Assembly (NCBI GenBank): GCA_020086605.1
Contig: JACBWW010000004.1
Coordinates: forward strand, 40,765,819 to 40,829,818
DNA length: 64,000 nt
Source of the DNA: Lanius collurio
Taxonomy: Eukaryota; Chordata; Aves; Passeriformes; Laniidae
Reading direction: 5' to 3'
Part shown: positions 25,341-38,900 of the stretch, piece after piece
How the letters are laid out: the number at the start of each line of letters is the position of its first letter
Numbering within the stretch: position 1 is the stretch's first letter
Translations under genes and position numbers: made by a program
The notes under the pieces: generated by a model
Database searches by the model: none
Seen by the model: the letters and a program-made list of their open reading frames with translations, nothing else
Told to the model about the DNA's origin: nothing

Positions 25341-28261
25341 CATTTTCAGAGGGGAGGCAGACATTTCCCAAGATTTTCAGAGATGCTGATCGTGTGAAGC
25401 ATCTCTGGACATCAGGTAAAGTGCTTGGTATTTATGGAACTAGAAAGCACTGATACTGCACAAAACTTGAGGCTACTCTGGAAGACACTGGCCTAGGAGA
25501 CTCCCTTGGGCTTAAGCCCTTAAAAGAAATCCTAGACATCACTGTGATGAGTACTTCTCTGCTCCTCTACCAGAGATCATTCTTTATCCTTTTTATTCTT
25601 CAGGTGGTGACTGTGTTTGCCTTGGTCCCTGTCTTCCCAGGTTCTGTCAGAATCCTTTATGTGATGAAGTTATGTGTTTGAGTCTTCCATTTTGGAGTTG
25701 TTGTTCTGATTAACCTTAACCATGAGCAGCACAACCAGATATTGTTTTACTTGAGCCTCTCACTGGACATTTGGGTGTGGAAGAGAAGAGAAACACCAGT
25801 ACTCCCAGAGAGAGTTTTTACCTGTGTCTGTGTTCCTCCTGAGTTTCAAATCACAGCTTTCCTCAGTGTTAAAAGTGTTGATTAAACAGTTTTAACAAAA
25901 TAGTTAAAGAACACTGATCAAATTGGGAGCTTTCTTGGTAATGAATTAGCAAAGCTTTGGTTCTGACTCTGTAGTGTCTCCAGTGTACACATGACATGCA
26001 GTATCTCATTACTGTAGTTTCAAGCAGCCTTCATTGAATTGTTTTATTTTACATCTATTGGTGTGGGTATGCATGGAAAATGAAACCACCCTTCTTAACT
26101 GTAAGCAGGAAAAAAAGTATTGTGCTTTAATTGTTTTCATTTTTGGCAGAGCTGTTTTATAATGCAATTATGCTTGTGCCTAGGGGCATGTGGGATTGGA
26201 ATATTGAGTATCCACCTTCCAGCACTCTTTCAGACACCCTATACTTAAATTATTTGAACCCTTTGGGAGCCACACCGTTGTGTGTTAGCTAGCAAAAACC
26301 ATCATTGTTGCAAGCAAACATCTCTTCAGAACCATTTTGTAGGTACCTTCTTATTAATCTAAGTACTTTGAATAGGGACTTTAGAGTTCTTTTCAAGTGA
26401 CTTCTTATGATGATGTCCTTCTGTGTATGGGGACAAGAGACAGCTGGGGAAAATGTAAATCAGCTACTCTGGCTAAGCATGAAAAGAAGAAAAAGGAAAA
26501 AAATAAGTCTTTTGGGAAAAGTAAGTCTATTAGTTGAAGTGCAACTCTGGTAATCCTTTTTCAGACAAGGCTTTTATTATAACAAGGTTAATTTTCCACA
26601 AAAAAAAAAATATCTTTGTTTGCTATTCTTTTTTGTGCTTTCTATTTAATTTTTTGAGCACTTTATGGAAGATGAGGTGTGTCTGATGTTTTTATAAAGA
26701 TGCCTAGGCAAGAGCTACTTGTTGCAGGGAAGAAATTAAGGCCAGTATGATTTGCAGCTTATGTCAGTTTAGCTAAGTTTTTTTTTATTTTTAAAGTATT
26801 CATGATTAAGCAAAAGGAAGTTTTTCCATTCTTATCCTGGCTTGTCCCTATTTCTCAGATGATCTAAAGTATTATAAACTGTCTAAATTAAAGTTCATGC
26901 ACAAAGTTGTTTGCAATCAGTTAAGCATAACAGCTTTGAGCCAGATTGATAGGAATTTGCTCCATAGTTTTACAGTAGTAACTTGTAAACAGGGGCAATA
27001 CAGAATGGTTTGATCAAAGTTCTCTTGGCTTCTCTGTAACCTCAGCTAAGTTGAGGGATGCAGATGTTTTGCCATGCAAAGATTTGATGTGAAATCTGAG
27101 TTAAACCATGGTGGTTCCACCTTCTTTAATGTTGCAGTTGGTGCAAGGCATGTGAATGCATATCCAAATTTTCCAGTGTGTGTCTGTATCTCCATATATA
27201 TCTGTAGCTAATAGAGATCTCTCCTTCTTTAACCAAACAGAGATGTGGACACTGCTTCTGTGTCTGGACCTTCAGATTCATTTTGTGTGACTGTCTAGCA
27301 GGTTATTCGTTCATTGTTTCTTAACAGCTTTTGAATGTCTTTGTTCCTCTGTTTTAAATGCAAAACACTTCTGATCCATGCATCTTTAAAGTATGCTCAT
27401 GGTTACTCAAAGGTATCTATTTCTTTGTAAGGCAGGCTGATGACTCAGTGTCAAAATGCATTCATGTCTTGGGCAGAAATTTTCTGTTCTGGTGCTGGTC
27501 CAAACGGAGTTTTTATGGCTGGATCTTTGCTTATACGGTGTTCTTGTGATTGCTGAAATTATGCTTGGTTATTTACCTAAGGATAATAACATGCACTGTG
27601 TGTAACCTCTTCCCTTGGCTTTTATTGGAATGCTAAAAGGAGAGAAGTGATCTGCCTAAAGAGGTTTCCTTTGTGTTTCCCTTCTCATCCTCTCTCTCTT
27701 TCAGAGGGGAAAAAAACATTATAATAAGCCTAACTGCCATGTTCTCTAGCTAAAACTCATTCAAACAAAAGAAGTCTTAAATCCATATTAATCACCGCCA
27801 CCTTTAATTTTTCAATCACTGCTTGATTAAATTGCTGCCTAGATTTGTCCTTTCACTGATAGGGCCTGGTGAGTGCTCTGCAGTGAACTCAAACAGAGAA
27901 GTAATAAAGTGCTTTCTGTCACAGGCACTCCCAAAGTGCCAGACACAACACAAGTTATTAAAAAATATCAAAGAGTGAGCTCCTATAAACTGTGCACAGA
28001 GGAAAAAAATTATTGTCCAGGGAAGGGAAAGAAGATTTTAATTTTGCATCTGCAATTGTGAAGGCAAATACTTCTATATAGAGGATATTTCAAAGTCAAA
28101 AAGAAATGAGCAAAATTGAATGGCTGGGCCTGTGTCAGGACACAGGTTTGTAATGGTTTTACCGCTGTCAGAATGCAAGTGCCTCTTTTTTTCCCTTACA
28201 GTATAAGTTTCAGCATAGAGCATGTCTGTCAGTTGGTAAACTCACACTGGTCCACAGCCAC

Positions 28262-28475
28262 CGAGTCACAGAATGGGGCAGGTTGGAATGGACAAGAGTG
28301 GGTCCTCTGGCCCAACCTCCCTGCTCAAGCAGGCCCACCCTAGAGCACATGGCACAGGACTGTGGCCAGATGGTTCTTGAATATCTCCAGTGAGGGAGAC
28401 TCCACGCCCTTTCTGGGCAATCTGTTCCAGCGCTCAATCACCTGCACAGTAAAGTTGTTCTTCCATATCTTTACC
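28262..28475 (-). mobile_element. CR1 LINE 3' fragment, different subfamily
   Basis: It begins GAGTCACAGAATGGGGCAGG and passes through CCCAACCTCCCTGCTCAAGC, GAATATCTCCAGTGAGGGAG and GGCAATCTGTTCCAGCGCTC. These are CR1 3' landmarks in reverse complement, but the wording (for example 'gctcaagcaggcccac') differs from the copy at 21935, so it belongs to another CR1 subfamily. Confidence 0.93.
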
Positions 28476-29611
28476 TGCCTTTGAATCTTCCCTCTGAGAA
28501 GGCAGGTATTCCAGCTCTGATTCCAGCGAAGGCAAGGTTCTGCACAACCCTCTTCCAGTGCTCCACAACCATTATGGCCATGGTTTATGCTGCTCTAGGA
28601 TGTGGCAGTTGCCCTGTGGGTCCTGAACCACCTTCTACTAGTGAGCAGTTAAGATGTTGTTCCCATGGTGGGCCATTGTTGGGAGTCCAGTGCTGGCACC
28701 GAGGTTACTGTGTAGCCTCATGTGAGCCTGCAGGTCTTCTGTGGTGACTGCCCTCACTCTGGAAGTGACCTGTAAAGTTGGCTTTGGTGTTGTGTTGTGT
28801 TCTGCTACAACTGGATTCTGTACATTACAGCACAACTGCTGATCAAAAGCACATTAAGTCAGTGTATCCTGGTGGTTCAACACTTGGAATGGTTAGAATA
28901 GGGCATTTTACAAAGCCCTGTCCTTCATCTGAGTGTGTTAGCTGCCAGCACAAACACTGATTATGCAGTAAATACAGAATAAAACAGGAAGCAAAAATAC
29001 AGAATAAAACAGAAGAAAGCAAAATAGCTGGCGCTAAGAGTGCCTGTTTGGCTTCCTGGCTCTAGCTGAGGAGAAGTAACATCCAGATGAAATGGGTGAT
29101 TTTCTTTAAAATAAAATTGTGAGATTTTTGAACATGAGCATCCACTTGGCTTTATATCTTGTCTTTGACTAATCTTCAAACCTTGATGTTGTTAAGGGCA
29201 TAAATTGGACAACCTTGTTCTTCTTGTTATGATGTTTCATGGGATGCGTTTCTGTGTTCTGACACAAAACCCTGAGTCAATAGAGAATCAACATGCGCTC
29301 AGTCATTGTAAGTCAATTTTAAACCAATTCAAGAATGTCCATACTAGGATTTATGTGGACAACAATTTAGTGAAAAAATCAATGTTTGTCATCATCTCTG
29401 TTAGTTTAACTAGCTTCCTTCCTTGGGCTTACATAATCTTCATTGGTAAAAGGATTTTAGAGGTTGATTTTCCTCCCTTAAGTTTATATTGTACAGATCT
29501 TTACCCAGCTCAGGGTGTGGTGAAGACAGCCTGTTTCATACTGAGAAAGCCTGTAGCTACAGCTTTTTGAAAGCAGAAGAGTTTTGTAGACAAGATACCA
29601 GAGTAGGATTC
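28476..29611. other. Non-coding stretch, no gene seen
   Basis: No exon recognised. It contains the short direct repeat listed at 28971-29012. Confidence 0.6.
28971..29012. repeat. Short direct duplication, 17 bp twice
   Basis: AATACAGAATAAAACAG occurs at 28971-28987 and again at 28996-29012, 25 bp apart start to start. It looks like a slippage duplication. Confidence 0.9.
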
Positions 29612-29930
29612 TGTTGTGGTGGACCCCCCTGGGCCCCCCCGGCCGTGTCCCTGCCATGGGACTGAGCCAGGTCTGTCTGATGTTCCAGCAGCCCGGGCTC
29701 TGATCTGGTTGCTTGTTTGTCCCAGCTCTGCCCCTGGTATCCCCTTGCCCCCTGTCTGTGATAAAACCAGCAGGACACAAAGCCCTGCTCTCTTACCTCG
29801 CCGACTCTGCCCAGGTCAGTGCTCTGTCCCCCCCAGGACAGAGGGAATAAATGACTTAACATCATAAAGGAGGTTTGAGCTATATTTCTCTTCTCAACTT
29901 CTGCTTCTGCTGAGTAGCTGTTGACTAACA
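29612..29930 (+). mobile_element. Short solo LTR of an endogenous retrovirus, about 319 bp
   Basis: The segment is sharply GC-rich against its AT-rich surroundings. It starts TGTTGTGGTGGACC and ends TTGACTAACA, so TG...CA termini with a partial inverted repeat. A TATA-like GTGATAAAACC lies at about 29757 and a polyadenylation signal GGGAATAAATGA at about 29845, followed by about 80 bp that would be R-U5. This is the usual U3-R-U5 order on the + strand. I could not see a convincing target duplication (GATTC left, CTGAC right), so the outer limits are less certain than for the other two LTRs. Confidence 0.6.
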
Positions 29931-32900
29931 CTGACTTAAGTGGAGCTGCACAGTCAAGGGATATTTAGGCTGTTTGTAAATGGTCTAAAGATGCAAGACA
30001 TAAAGAGGCAAGCTCGATTTCAGGGGAAGGCACCTCCACAGGATTCAAGAGAGCAAATTGCTCATTTCTTCCACTTCTACTCTATCTTTCTATCTTCTGC
30101 CTCCCCCAAATAGCTGCAATAATACAAATCTCACATGTGGTGTATGTACTCATTTTCATTCATTTGTAATTAGGAAGTTTTTTTAAGAGTCAGTGATTAC
30201 AAAAATAATGAAACTGCTGGCGATTGTACTCACTCAGTGCTTGGAGTGGTGCTGGCCTGTTGGTGATATTTTGCAACCATCCCTGCTTTTATTGATAGGC
30301 TTTGATGTAAACCGTAACCTGTTACAGTGAATAGGCTAGTCTAAAGAAACCTGCCATCACACAAAGCTTCATCTAATTATTTAGCAAGTGTCTTTGAAAC
30401 ATCAGAGCTAAATATGGATTCCTTCCAGTTAATAAGGATGTGATTTCTGTGAAAGATACATTTCTTCCCTTAGTTTTCTTGTACTGTTAAAGGAATTCTG
30501 CTACTGTGGTGGTTTTGATGCAGTGCTCACCATGATTGCAGAAATAGCATTGTCACCATAAGAGTTGCAGACTTGAAATAGGATCACAACATTAAAATTC
30601 ACGTTTGTTTTGCTTTCCTGTAGAAAGATGGAGGAGTGAGGTGTATTTTTATTCTGCAGTATGGTTACATATTCACTGGTTGCCCTACATCATGCTTCAT
30701 GGCCTTCAGCTAAAGTTACTGCCAGTGCAGAGACAGGGAGCTGGGGTTGGTAATTGCTGTGGTCTCTTCCTGCACAGCAATGTATGTACCCTGTGCATCA
30801 ATGAACAAGCACATCTCATACAGCTCTACAGTAAAATGCAGACATCCCACAATGAGCAATAACAATTAAATAGAACTTCATAAACATTCTGTTTAAACAA
30901 CAGCAACAACCCCTTCCCCAAAGCCACAAGACAACAGTGGTATTTTTGTTTTCACAAAATTACTTGGAGAGCTCTTTGTGGCCTGTACTAGAAATATTAT
31001 TGGAGCAGTGGGTTGGAGGCTTTCCTTCCCTGCTGTCTTTTCCATTTAGCATCAAAATATATTTGGGCTTCCTTCTCTGATATGATGCTATTGTTTGCAA
31101 ATCTGTGTTTCTTGTTTGTGCTCTGAAATGCTTACTGAGACATCTTGTGCTATTAGCCAATTGTTTGAGAGATCCAGGGTTGAACCCTTCTGAAAGGCGG
31201 TAGGTTGGATGTAGAAAATGTCAGCAGAGTACCTTTGTGCTTACCATCATTTCTCAGAAAACATAATCACAGTTTTTGATTTCTGCACATCCCTGAGCAA
31301 ATACTACCAGAAAAAACTGGTAAGGGAAATTGTTTCTAATCCTGCAGTATGCTCTATTCCTTTATTGTCTAGTTATTGTCATATTGTGTCAACAGGTTGG
31401 TGACGTGTTCATCACTCCTTTGTCCCATCATGCACCACAATCACTTTAGTCCTTCCACTAGAATAACACAACCACAATCATCGTTTCCTGAAGATGTAAC
31501 ATCTTGGGATACTGAAGTCGTTAGGTAGTCATGAGGTTAACCTTTGCATCCACTGTAATTTTCTCAGCTAGTGGAAATTATTAAAGGACCTGAAACGTGA
31601 ACTTCAGAACAGACAATACCTGTAGACAAGTAACCTCTTGGGTTTACCTCAAGTAATTAAATCTTACAACTGAATGGCAGATGCCCACTTTATTAGTGAG
31701 TCATTAGTTTAGCAGGGAGATGGTGTTACAACACATACGATTCCTTTACTGCATGAGCCGAGTAACTTCTAATTTAGATAGATGAATAATTAATAGAAAG
31801 GGAGCTTTAATAGAAGTAAGGTCATCTGCATTCAATTACAAAAGCTGGAGTTATTGCATAGATCAGGAAAGGCACAGCACACAGGATGTGTTGATCCTTC
31901 AGGCTTAGATTGATTTGCCTCTTCGGATGAAACCATTAGAAGGAGAGAAGCTTGAAGAGCAAGAAAAGAGGGATGTGAGGATTTTCATCATGAACACCCT
32001 CACCAAATGACAAAAGAGCAAGTTGTGTGAGCATGACCAGTCTGTTGGTAGAACATTTCTGCTGTCATCTGTTGATTTATGCATCTGTCTGCAGGTGGCC
32101 TTTTCAGCAGAACAAGGAAGTCTGGAGAATTGCTTTGTCAAAATACACCATTGACCAGCTACAGTGAGCTGGTCACTCTGAATTCCCAAAAATGAGTATT
32201 ACAGGGATAGCAGTCCCTTACATCATGTGTGATCACTGTAAAGGGCAGGAGTTTCATCTTTTGCATTTACTTGACAGCCTTTTGATTGATAACAGATGTT
32301 GTTAGGAGAACATATGCTGTCAGCTTCGATTGTCTTCCTTTGTAATTTTGACAGACAATGTTCCCTAAATGTATGACATGGAGGATTACTTGGTGAAGAC
32401 TGTCACATAGCGGGACAAAGGGATTTTAAGAAGTGTAACAACAAGTAAACATTTATCTTTGGCAGACCATCACTACAGATCCTTTGAGCAGGGATATAAA
32501 AGGTGTAATCAGAGTTTTAAGAATTGCTGCTGTCCAGAATGAGGAAGGGTGAATGTAATTTCAACTGAGTAAAGCAGTTAAATATGATGCAGAGGTTTTG
32601 GATTATTCTGCCTTCCTCCTCACCTTTTTTTTTTTTCCTGCTTTCCTAACAGATGAGAGGGAGCTGAGCAATGCTGAAAGGAAGATGCAGGTGGGATGAA
32701 AGAATCAGACAGGATGCAAAACAGCCAAGAGATGGCACTTGTATTTGCAGAGGGTAGGGAAACAGCCAAGGAGATAACAGGGAAAGCTCATTTTTACAAC
32801 TAGGAGCTGCTGACTTAGATGGACAAAGTAAAAGATACATGTCTGGAACAGAAACCTTTAGTGAAGAGAAGCTTATAAACATCAGTGCCAGACATAAATT

Positions 32901-35900
32901 TGATGAGTCCGTGGAGCTGCATGATCTATGCCTGTAAAACATCTTGCCAGTTAGGTGTATCTTTTTTCTTTTGCCCATATGCACACGCATGAAGATCAGG
33001 TTTGTGTTCTGTGGGTTTTCTCTTGCTTGTTGTCCCCCATCTGCTGGATATTTTTTTATTTGTATGAAGGATATCACAGTTATTTCAGGTTTGCTGGTTT
33101 CCATAATATCCCATTACAGAGTTTTTTGAGAGCGTGGCATTTACTGAATGGCAGAGAGCTCTTCCTAGTCTGTGAAAGCACCTTTGACTCGATCAGCTTT
33201 AGACCTTTCTTCGTGTAAAGCCTCAGTCTTTGGAGTTTGCAGCTCGGTGACACTGGTGTCTGTCTTTGGACACACCAGGTGGCAAAATTGGGGTGCGCAA
33301 AGAAAAGCTGCACCTCAGCTCTAATTAGGGTGAATTCTGTTGCTGTTTTATTTTCATGCAGAATTCTGTGAGCTGACAGTTTTTTCAGGGTTTAAAAAAT
33401 TTTTTAGATGCCATTGTTGTGGCAACAAAATGAAGAACCCTTGTGCCCCCACTTAGTGAATTGTTCTTTTTCCAAAAGGAAAATGAAATAAGAAGTAGAA
33501 TCAACAATAGTGAAAAACAAGATAGGAATAAAACAAAATTAAAATTTCCTTCTTTCTCTTTCCCTCAACAAAAAGAGAAGGTGGACCAAGGCTGAACAGA
33601 CTCTGCCCTGCTATGGGGAAGCAGAGCAGTCTTTTGAGGCCTATCCACTTTTATAGCAAGCAGTAAATAGTCATGAAGCACTTGAACACAGTGTATTTAT
33701 GTGCAGACGAGTTCTATATTCAAAGATGACAAGAATTTGTGTGGTAGGGGGAGTATTCGTTATAAAATCTTCAGAGGAGCCTGTCTCAGTTCAGTTATCT
33801 GAACACATTTCTGCATCTGAAAAACAACTGTGCCAGCTGAAAACGTTTGCAGTGATGGGGAAGAAAGGCCTTCTAGAAGCTCTCTTCAGAACTAAGAAAC
33901 CTGTCTCCAGTGTCACTGTTTTATTTTTAAAAAGGTTGCTTTGAAAATACTACGTAGTGGTGTTAGGAACAGAAGGCATTGCTAAGGTTAAATGGGAACC
34001 TGAACCACAACTGAAATCAGAGGATGTTTGGAAATAGCTCATGGCCAAGAAGAGGGCATGGAGTATGGCACTGGGTAAGAAAGACACATGTCTGTGCACA
34101 AAAAGATTTTTTTCTTAGCATCCATCTTTAAAATATATATGTTTAATCTCAGTAATAAGATTTTACAGAATTTCTGTAAGCATGCCACTGTTGCCATGCC
34201 AGTCAAAACTAAGGCTTCCACTACAAGGTTTTGCCCATGATACAAAAGAGACCTGAAAGGGCAATGTGGGCTTTTCCTCCCTTCCTCTCCTTGTGATTCA
34301 ATAATTCAGCCAGAGGCACAATTGGTGAAAAGCACCAGCAAATACTTGCTCTCCCTGGCTGGCTTGGATATGCTATTTGTATGTGTGTCAGCTTTTCACA
34401 CCTGCTTTGAAACAGAAGGGAAGATAGCATGAGAAAAGAGAGAGAACTGCCTTATTCTTTCCTTTTGTACCAACGCTCAGGCGAATCCACACAGAGGAGT
34501 CTTTCAAAAGACAAAACTCCTATCAGAAGCCAGCCCTGCTGTGGCTTTACACTCAGCATTATAAATTGGGCCTCTGTTTTGGATTGATACTCTTCACGAA
34601 CAAACTCAGAAAGTGGAATTTAAAAACAAAAAGAAAGAATTCGATTATTTTAGCTTCATTACACTTCATGTTGCTGCTGCTCCTCCCCATGGAGAGACTC
34701 TCTGGCTGTTTCAGACTCTTCTCATTTACAGAGTGTGATTGTATGAGTTGACCAAATTTTCCAAACCATTGATCTTGCCGCAAATGCTCTGCTGACTTGT
34801 TTCTGGCTTATATGCAGAAAGTTCATGAGTTGTGTGGAATTTTAATTGAAGACAGTTAAGGGGTCTGTATTTTGCTTTTTTGTGTTACAACATGCTATAT
34901 CCCCTACACATGGGGAAAAGGGGACATAAGCCTTAATAGAAAAGGTTCTCCGTGTTTGCATAGTTTCTTAGAAGTCTGCTGTTTGTAGCGGCTGGGTTTG
35001 GCTATGTCATGTATCCCATGCCTATAGGTAATTGAAATACTTTAAAAAACAGCAGAGGTTTGGGGAGCGAATACCCTGTTAGGGGCACAATTATACACCA
35101 TGCATATGTGAACGGGCATGTATGAGGGCACACAGCTTTTTTGTTTTGTTCTTTTTTCTTTTGCTTCTTGTAGCAATTTTTTTCCCTTAACTCCTGTTGT
35201 ATCACAAGTGGCCTTACCTGATGTGTTCTGCAGCTCAGACAGATTTAAACTAGTTTATTTCTTTCTCTCTCATCTGCTCTGCTTGACTGCAGCTTTACCC
35301 CATTATTACACAGACAGCAGAGACCATCAGGAGAAGATTAGGATTGAATAAACTTTCCTGTGCATGTTCAAATCCTATCACATACTCATTATAGAGCAGC
35401 TGCACAACCGGGCAAGGGAATTTCATTGACCAAAGTCTACCTAGTGAGCTCTAAACTTTGTGTTCTGTATCTATATTAATCCTGCCACACTGGCAGCTTT
35501 TCTAAGCTGAGAACAGTGTGTGTGAAAGTATGGGAATGTAAAAAGTCTTTCACAAACTTCTCATCTGCCGTTGCCACAGAAGACACCATGGGGGTGGAAG
35601 GCATGAGCAGCACATGTGTGGAATTTAGCCATGAATAGCATCTTTGTAAAAAATGCTCTGACATCAGAAAGGTGGATGGCAGGTCTTGGTGCAGGGCATT
35701 ATGTGTAAAGCGGTTCTTCGTTCTCGCTGTGCCCATCTGTCATCACACAGACATTATGTCCTCAGAGCTAACCATGTTGAAGTGTCTCAGATGGGCTAGA
35801 TGGGGCTGGAAGTGCTGTAAATCCCCTCTATCTCTTGCTTGGCTTATATTTTTCTTATAGTTTATGCTAAAAGGACTTTGGCTAGCTTTGCATCAATCTG

Positions 35901-38900
35901 TTTGCTGTGGGACATGTGGTGGTAAGCCATTGTGGGCCCCAAGTGCCAGCCTTCCCATAGCCAGGGCCATCAGGAACAGACTGTAGTGAGCATTTATGGA
36001 GGTACAGTTAATGGGTTGGGGCTGGATATTGCACAGGATGCAGCAAAACATTCTTTAATGTCCCAGAGCATATAAACCCTAAGGCCTGAGCACAGGCTAC
36101 GAGTGCTCTTTGGTCAGCACTCCAGCTGCACAGCTGGAACAGCCTCCACTTCCCTGTGGCCATTGCTCTGCGAAGGGCTATGCCTTGCATTTGCAGAAGG
36201 GTTTGGCTTCTGTCTTACCCTACATCCAAGTGCTTCTGTCATAGCTTCTGTGGAGAGCTGTTGAGTGTGTTGATACATTGAGAGGTACCTGGAGAAATGT
36301 TGCTCTCTCTTTTCCTGATAGAACTTTTGAGGATCCGTTTTACAAAGGAGGGTGTTTGGAGGGTGATGAAAAGAGAGGGGAACCCTTTCTCATTGGCAGT
36401 GCTGAGCATTCTTCCTACAAATATTACCACTAATTCTGCAGTTCAAGATGGCAACAGCAATAAAGTCAGCAAGCAGATGCTTTGCAGAGAGAAATTATTT
36501 CTCTGCTGTATGTTTTCTTGCCCTGTAGCAAAGTTTTATTATGAGTAGATTGTCTGCAATAAACCTGGCTTTCTAGGAGCTGCTCTCGGGTAGGAGACAT
36601 GAAAGTTTCCCTACAATCCTCTTGTCCCCTTTGTCAGAGTTATTTTCCCTTTTTTAGCTGGCTGTAAGATAAGGATATGCTTGTTTTGTCAGCTCAACAG
36701 TTAAGGAAGCCACAAGTTTTTCTTGTCAAAAGTCCTTTTAGGGGAAGGCCCCAAAGTGTGTTCAGTATGCTAAGTACCATGTGCTGTTGTGCTGTCAGCA
36801 GCACTGGAGTTTTGAGGGTGTTTTAGCTGCTTGAAGCTGCTTGTTTGTTTTAATTGAAAGAGAAATAACTTAACTTTTAATCTCTTTATTAATCCAAAGC
36901 AGTAGGATTCCTGCCTGAGTCAGGGTTGTTCTTCAGTCTGAAAAGTGTTTTATTGCTTGAAAGGCTGTGCTGGACTTTTGTACTGAGTGAAAGCAAGTGT
37001 GACAGGCCTCTCCCAAATGAGACCATCTTTCAATGGCAGCAGTGGCTGAGAAGGCATTTCTGCAGAAGAGGGTCTCACTGCAGGGCAAGCTGTTTCTTCT
37101 TTCCCTCTAAAATCTCTTCCTCTCTGCCTCTTCTAATGAGTGAGTTTGTGTAAGCATATAAAACATGCATAATTGTACTCAAAAAGCTGGGGAAGACGGA
37201 CTGTGCTTTCCTTGGGCTTGGCAGAGCAGGAAGATGTTTTACACAGAAAGCCTGAAGAGAGCTGACTTTGATGCAGCATTGATCTCACCGAGAACAGTGT
37301 CATACTTTGAGCATGACTCCTTGGAGGTCCTGACAGAATTTAAGTATTTCAGAAACTAGGTCTAGCTGCTTGCACCAGCCATAGCTATTAAAGATTACAA
37401 CTGAGGATAATTATTCTTTATAAGAACTAGTTTTTATTAGAGAGGGCTAATGCATAGCTCTGATAGTGCCATGAATGTCTTGGTGGCGCTTTAGCACTTC
37501 TTCTTAATCATTCACACTAATGCTGCCTAACTGAGCAAACCCCATGGCCATTTTATCCAGATAAAATGGAGAAAATAGATGAGCTTTTCACTGTCCCTGG
37601 AAGGCTGACAACAAATCTCAGATTCATTAGACCAAAAAGGAAGCAATTACCCAGACAGCAGCTTGCCAGTAGCAACTTCTTCCCTTAAAATTAAGGGGTA
37701 CAATGATATATTTTCATCAGCCCTCCCTGTGCTGCTGCAATGAAGGGAAGGCAGATGCTGGATCTGAGAATGCTGCCTTTTCCTCCAGAACTTTCCTCCA
37801 GGGAAGTGTTTCCAATCCCTATTGTTCCCCCTGCAATTGCAACTCTCTCTGGCTGTGCCATGCTAACCCTTGGCTTCACTACTGCAATCTTCTTGGTATC
37901 CCCTTCCTCCATCAGTTCTTTCTTTCCCTCTCCATAAGCAAGTCAGAGACCACAGTCGTTGAGCAGAGAGGAGACTTGGTTTACTGAACACAGAAAGTCT
38001 TCAAATTAGGGATAAATGCAGAATTTCTGCAGAATAACAAAAATTGCTGAGATAGCATATGTCAGGAAGAAGGTCAGGGATGGAAAGGGAGTATTCACCC
38101 AGATCACTGAGTCTAAAGGGTAGTATAGTTAAGTACTAGAGACTGCTTACTCAAAGGGTTTTCCTTCATGTATTTCTGCTTTATTTTTCCACTTCCATTG
38201 GAGGACTCTAATTCATCCTGCTATCCTGTCCTCCCTTTTCAGCCGTGTACTTTCAATGCCTCCCTCTTGTGAGAGAGCATCTTCTTACTGGCCAGTCATA
38301 CCCTTTGAGAGATGAGGGGAAGAGAGGAGGCAGACTGAAAACTGGATGGTTTTTTCTTGTTTTTGTCCTGGCAAACTTGTCCTGCTCTTACTTGTGAGGA
38401 AAACCTCACTCCATCTTGTGAGAGTGAGACATGCCAGGAATAATACTGAACTGAAGGCTTCTTGGGGATTCACTTCATCGTCTGAAGATGAGAGCTCTCA
38501 GCCCCTTTGATTGTGTTTTCCCTCTTAAATTGTTAATGGAATGTGAATGAAGGTGGCTGAAACAATGTTGAGACATTTTCTTCATACAGAACTGCTTATT
38601 TACAATTTGAAAGCAGTCATTTAGTGTTAAGTGGCTACAGGTCATTAATTGTGAGCAGGTTCTCTACATCACAGCTACAGACTCCAAGTAGCCTCCTGAT
38701 GAATTATTAAATAAGACTTTTCCCTTGATTGACAAATATGATTTTTAGCCTGAACTTTACTGAGAGATTTGAGAGTCCCATTGCTGCCTTTCCCTTTTCT
38801 ATCCAGAAAAGCTAATTTTGTAGTTAATCCAAGAATATGACCCTCTATCCAAAACACCCTCTTGTTCTTGTTTGGATAAAGTTACTCTTCTAAGTGTTTG

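Larger units (their letters stand above)
24700..28261. other. Non-coding stretch apart from the listed T-tract and MIR-like fragment
   Basis: No exon recognised. AT-rich with several short homopolymer runs (for example A10 near 26600). The open frames are short. Confidence 0.6.

Noticed and set aside
31165..31200. GGTTGAACCC resembling a tRNA T-arm
   Set aside because: No acceptor stem, D-arm or anticodon arm can be built around it.
32646..33104. 152-codon minus-strand frame
   Set aside because: No domain, no splice or start context and low-complexity serine/leucine content; such a length is expected by chance in this amount of sequence.
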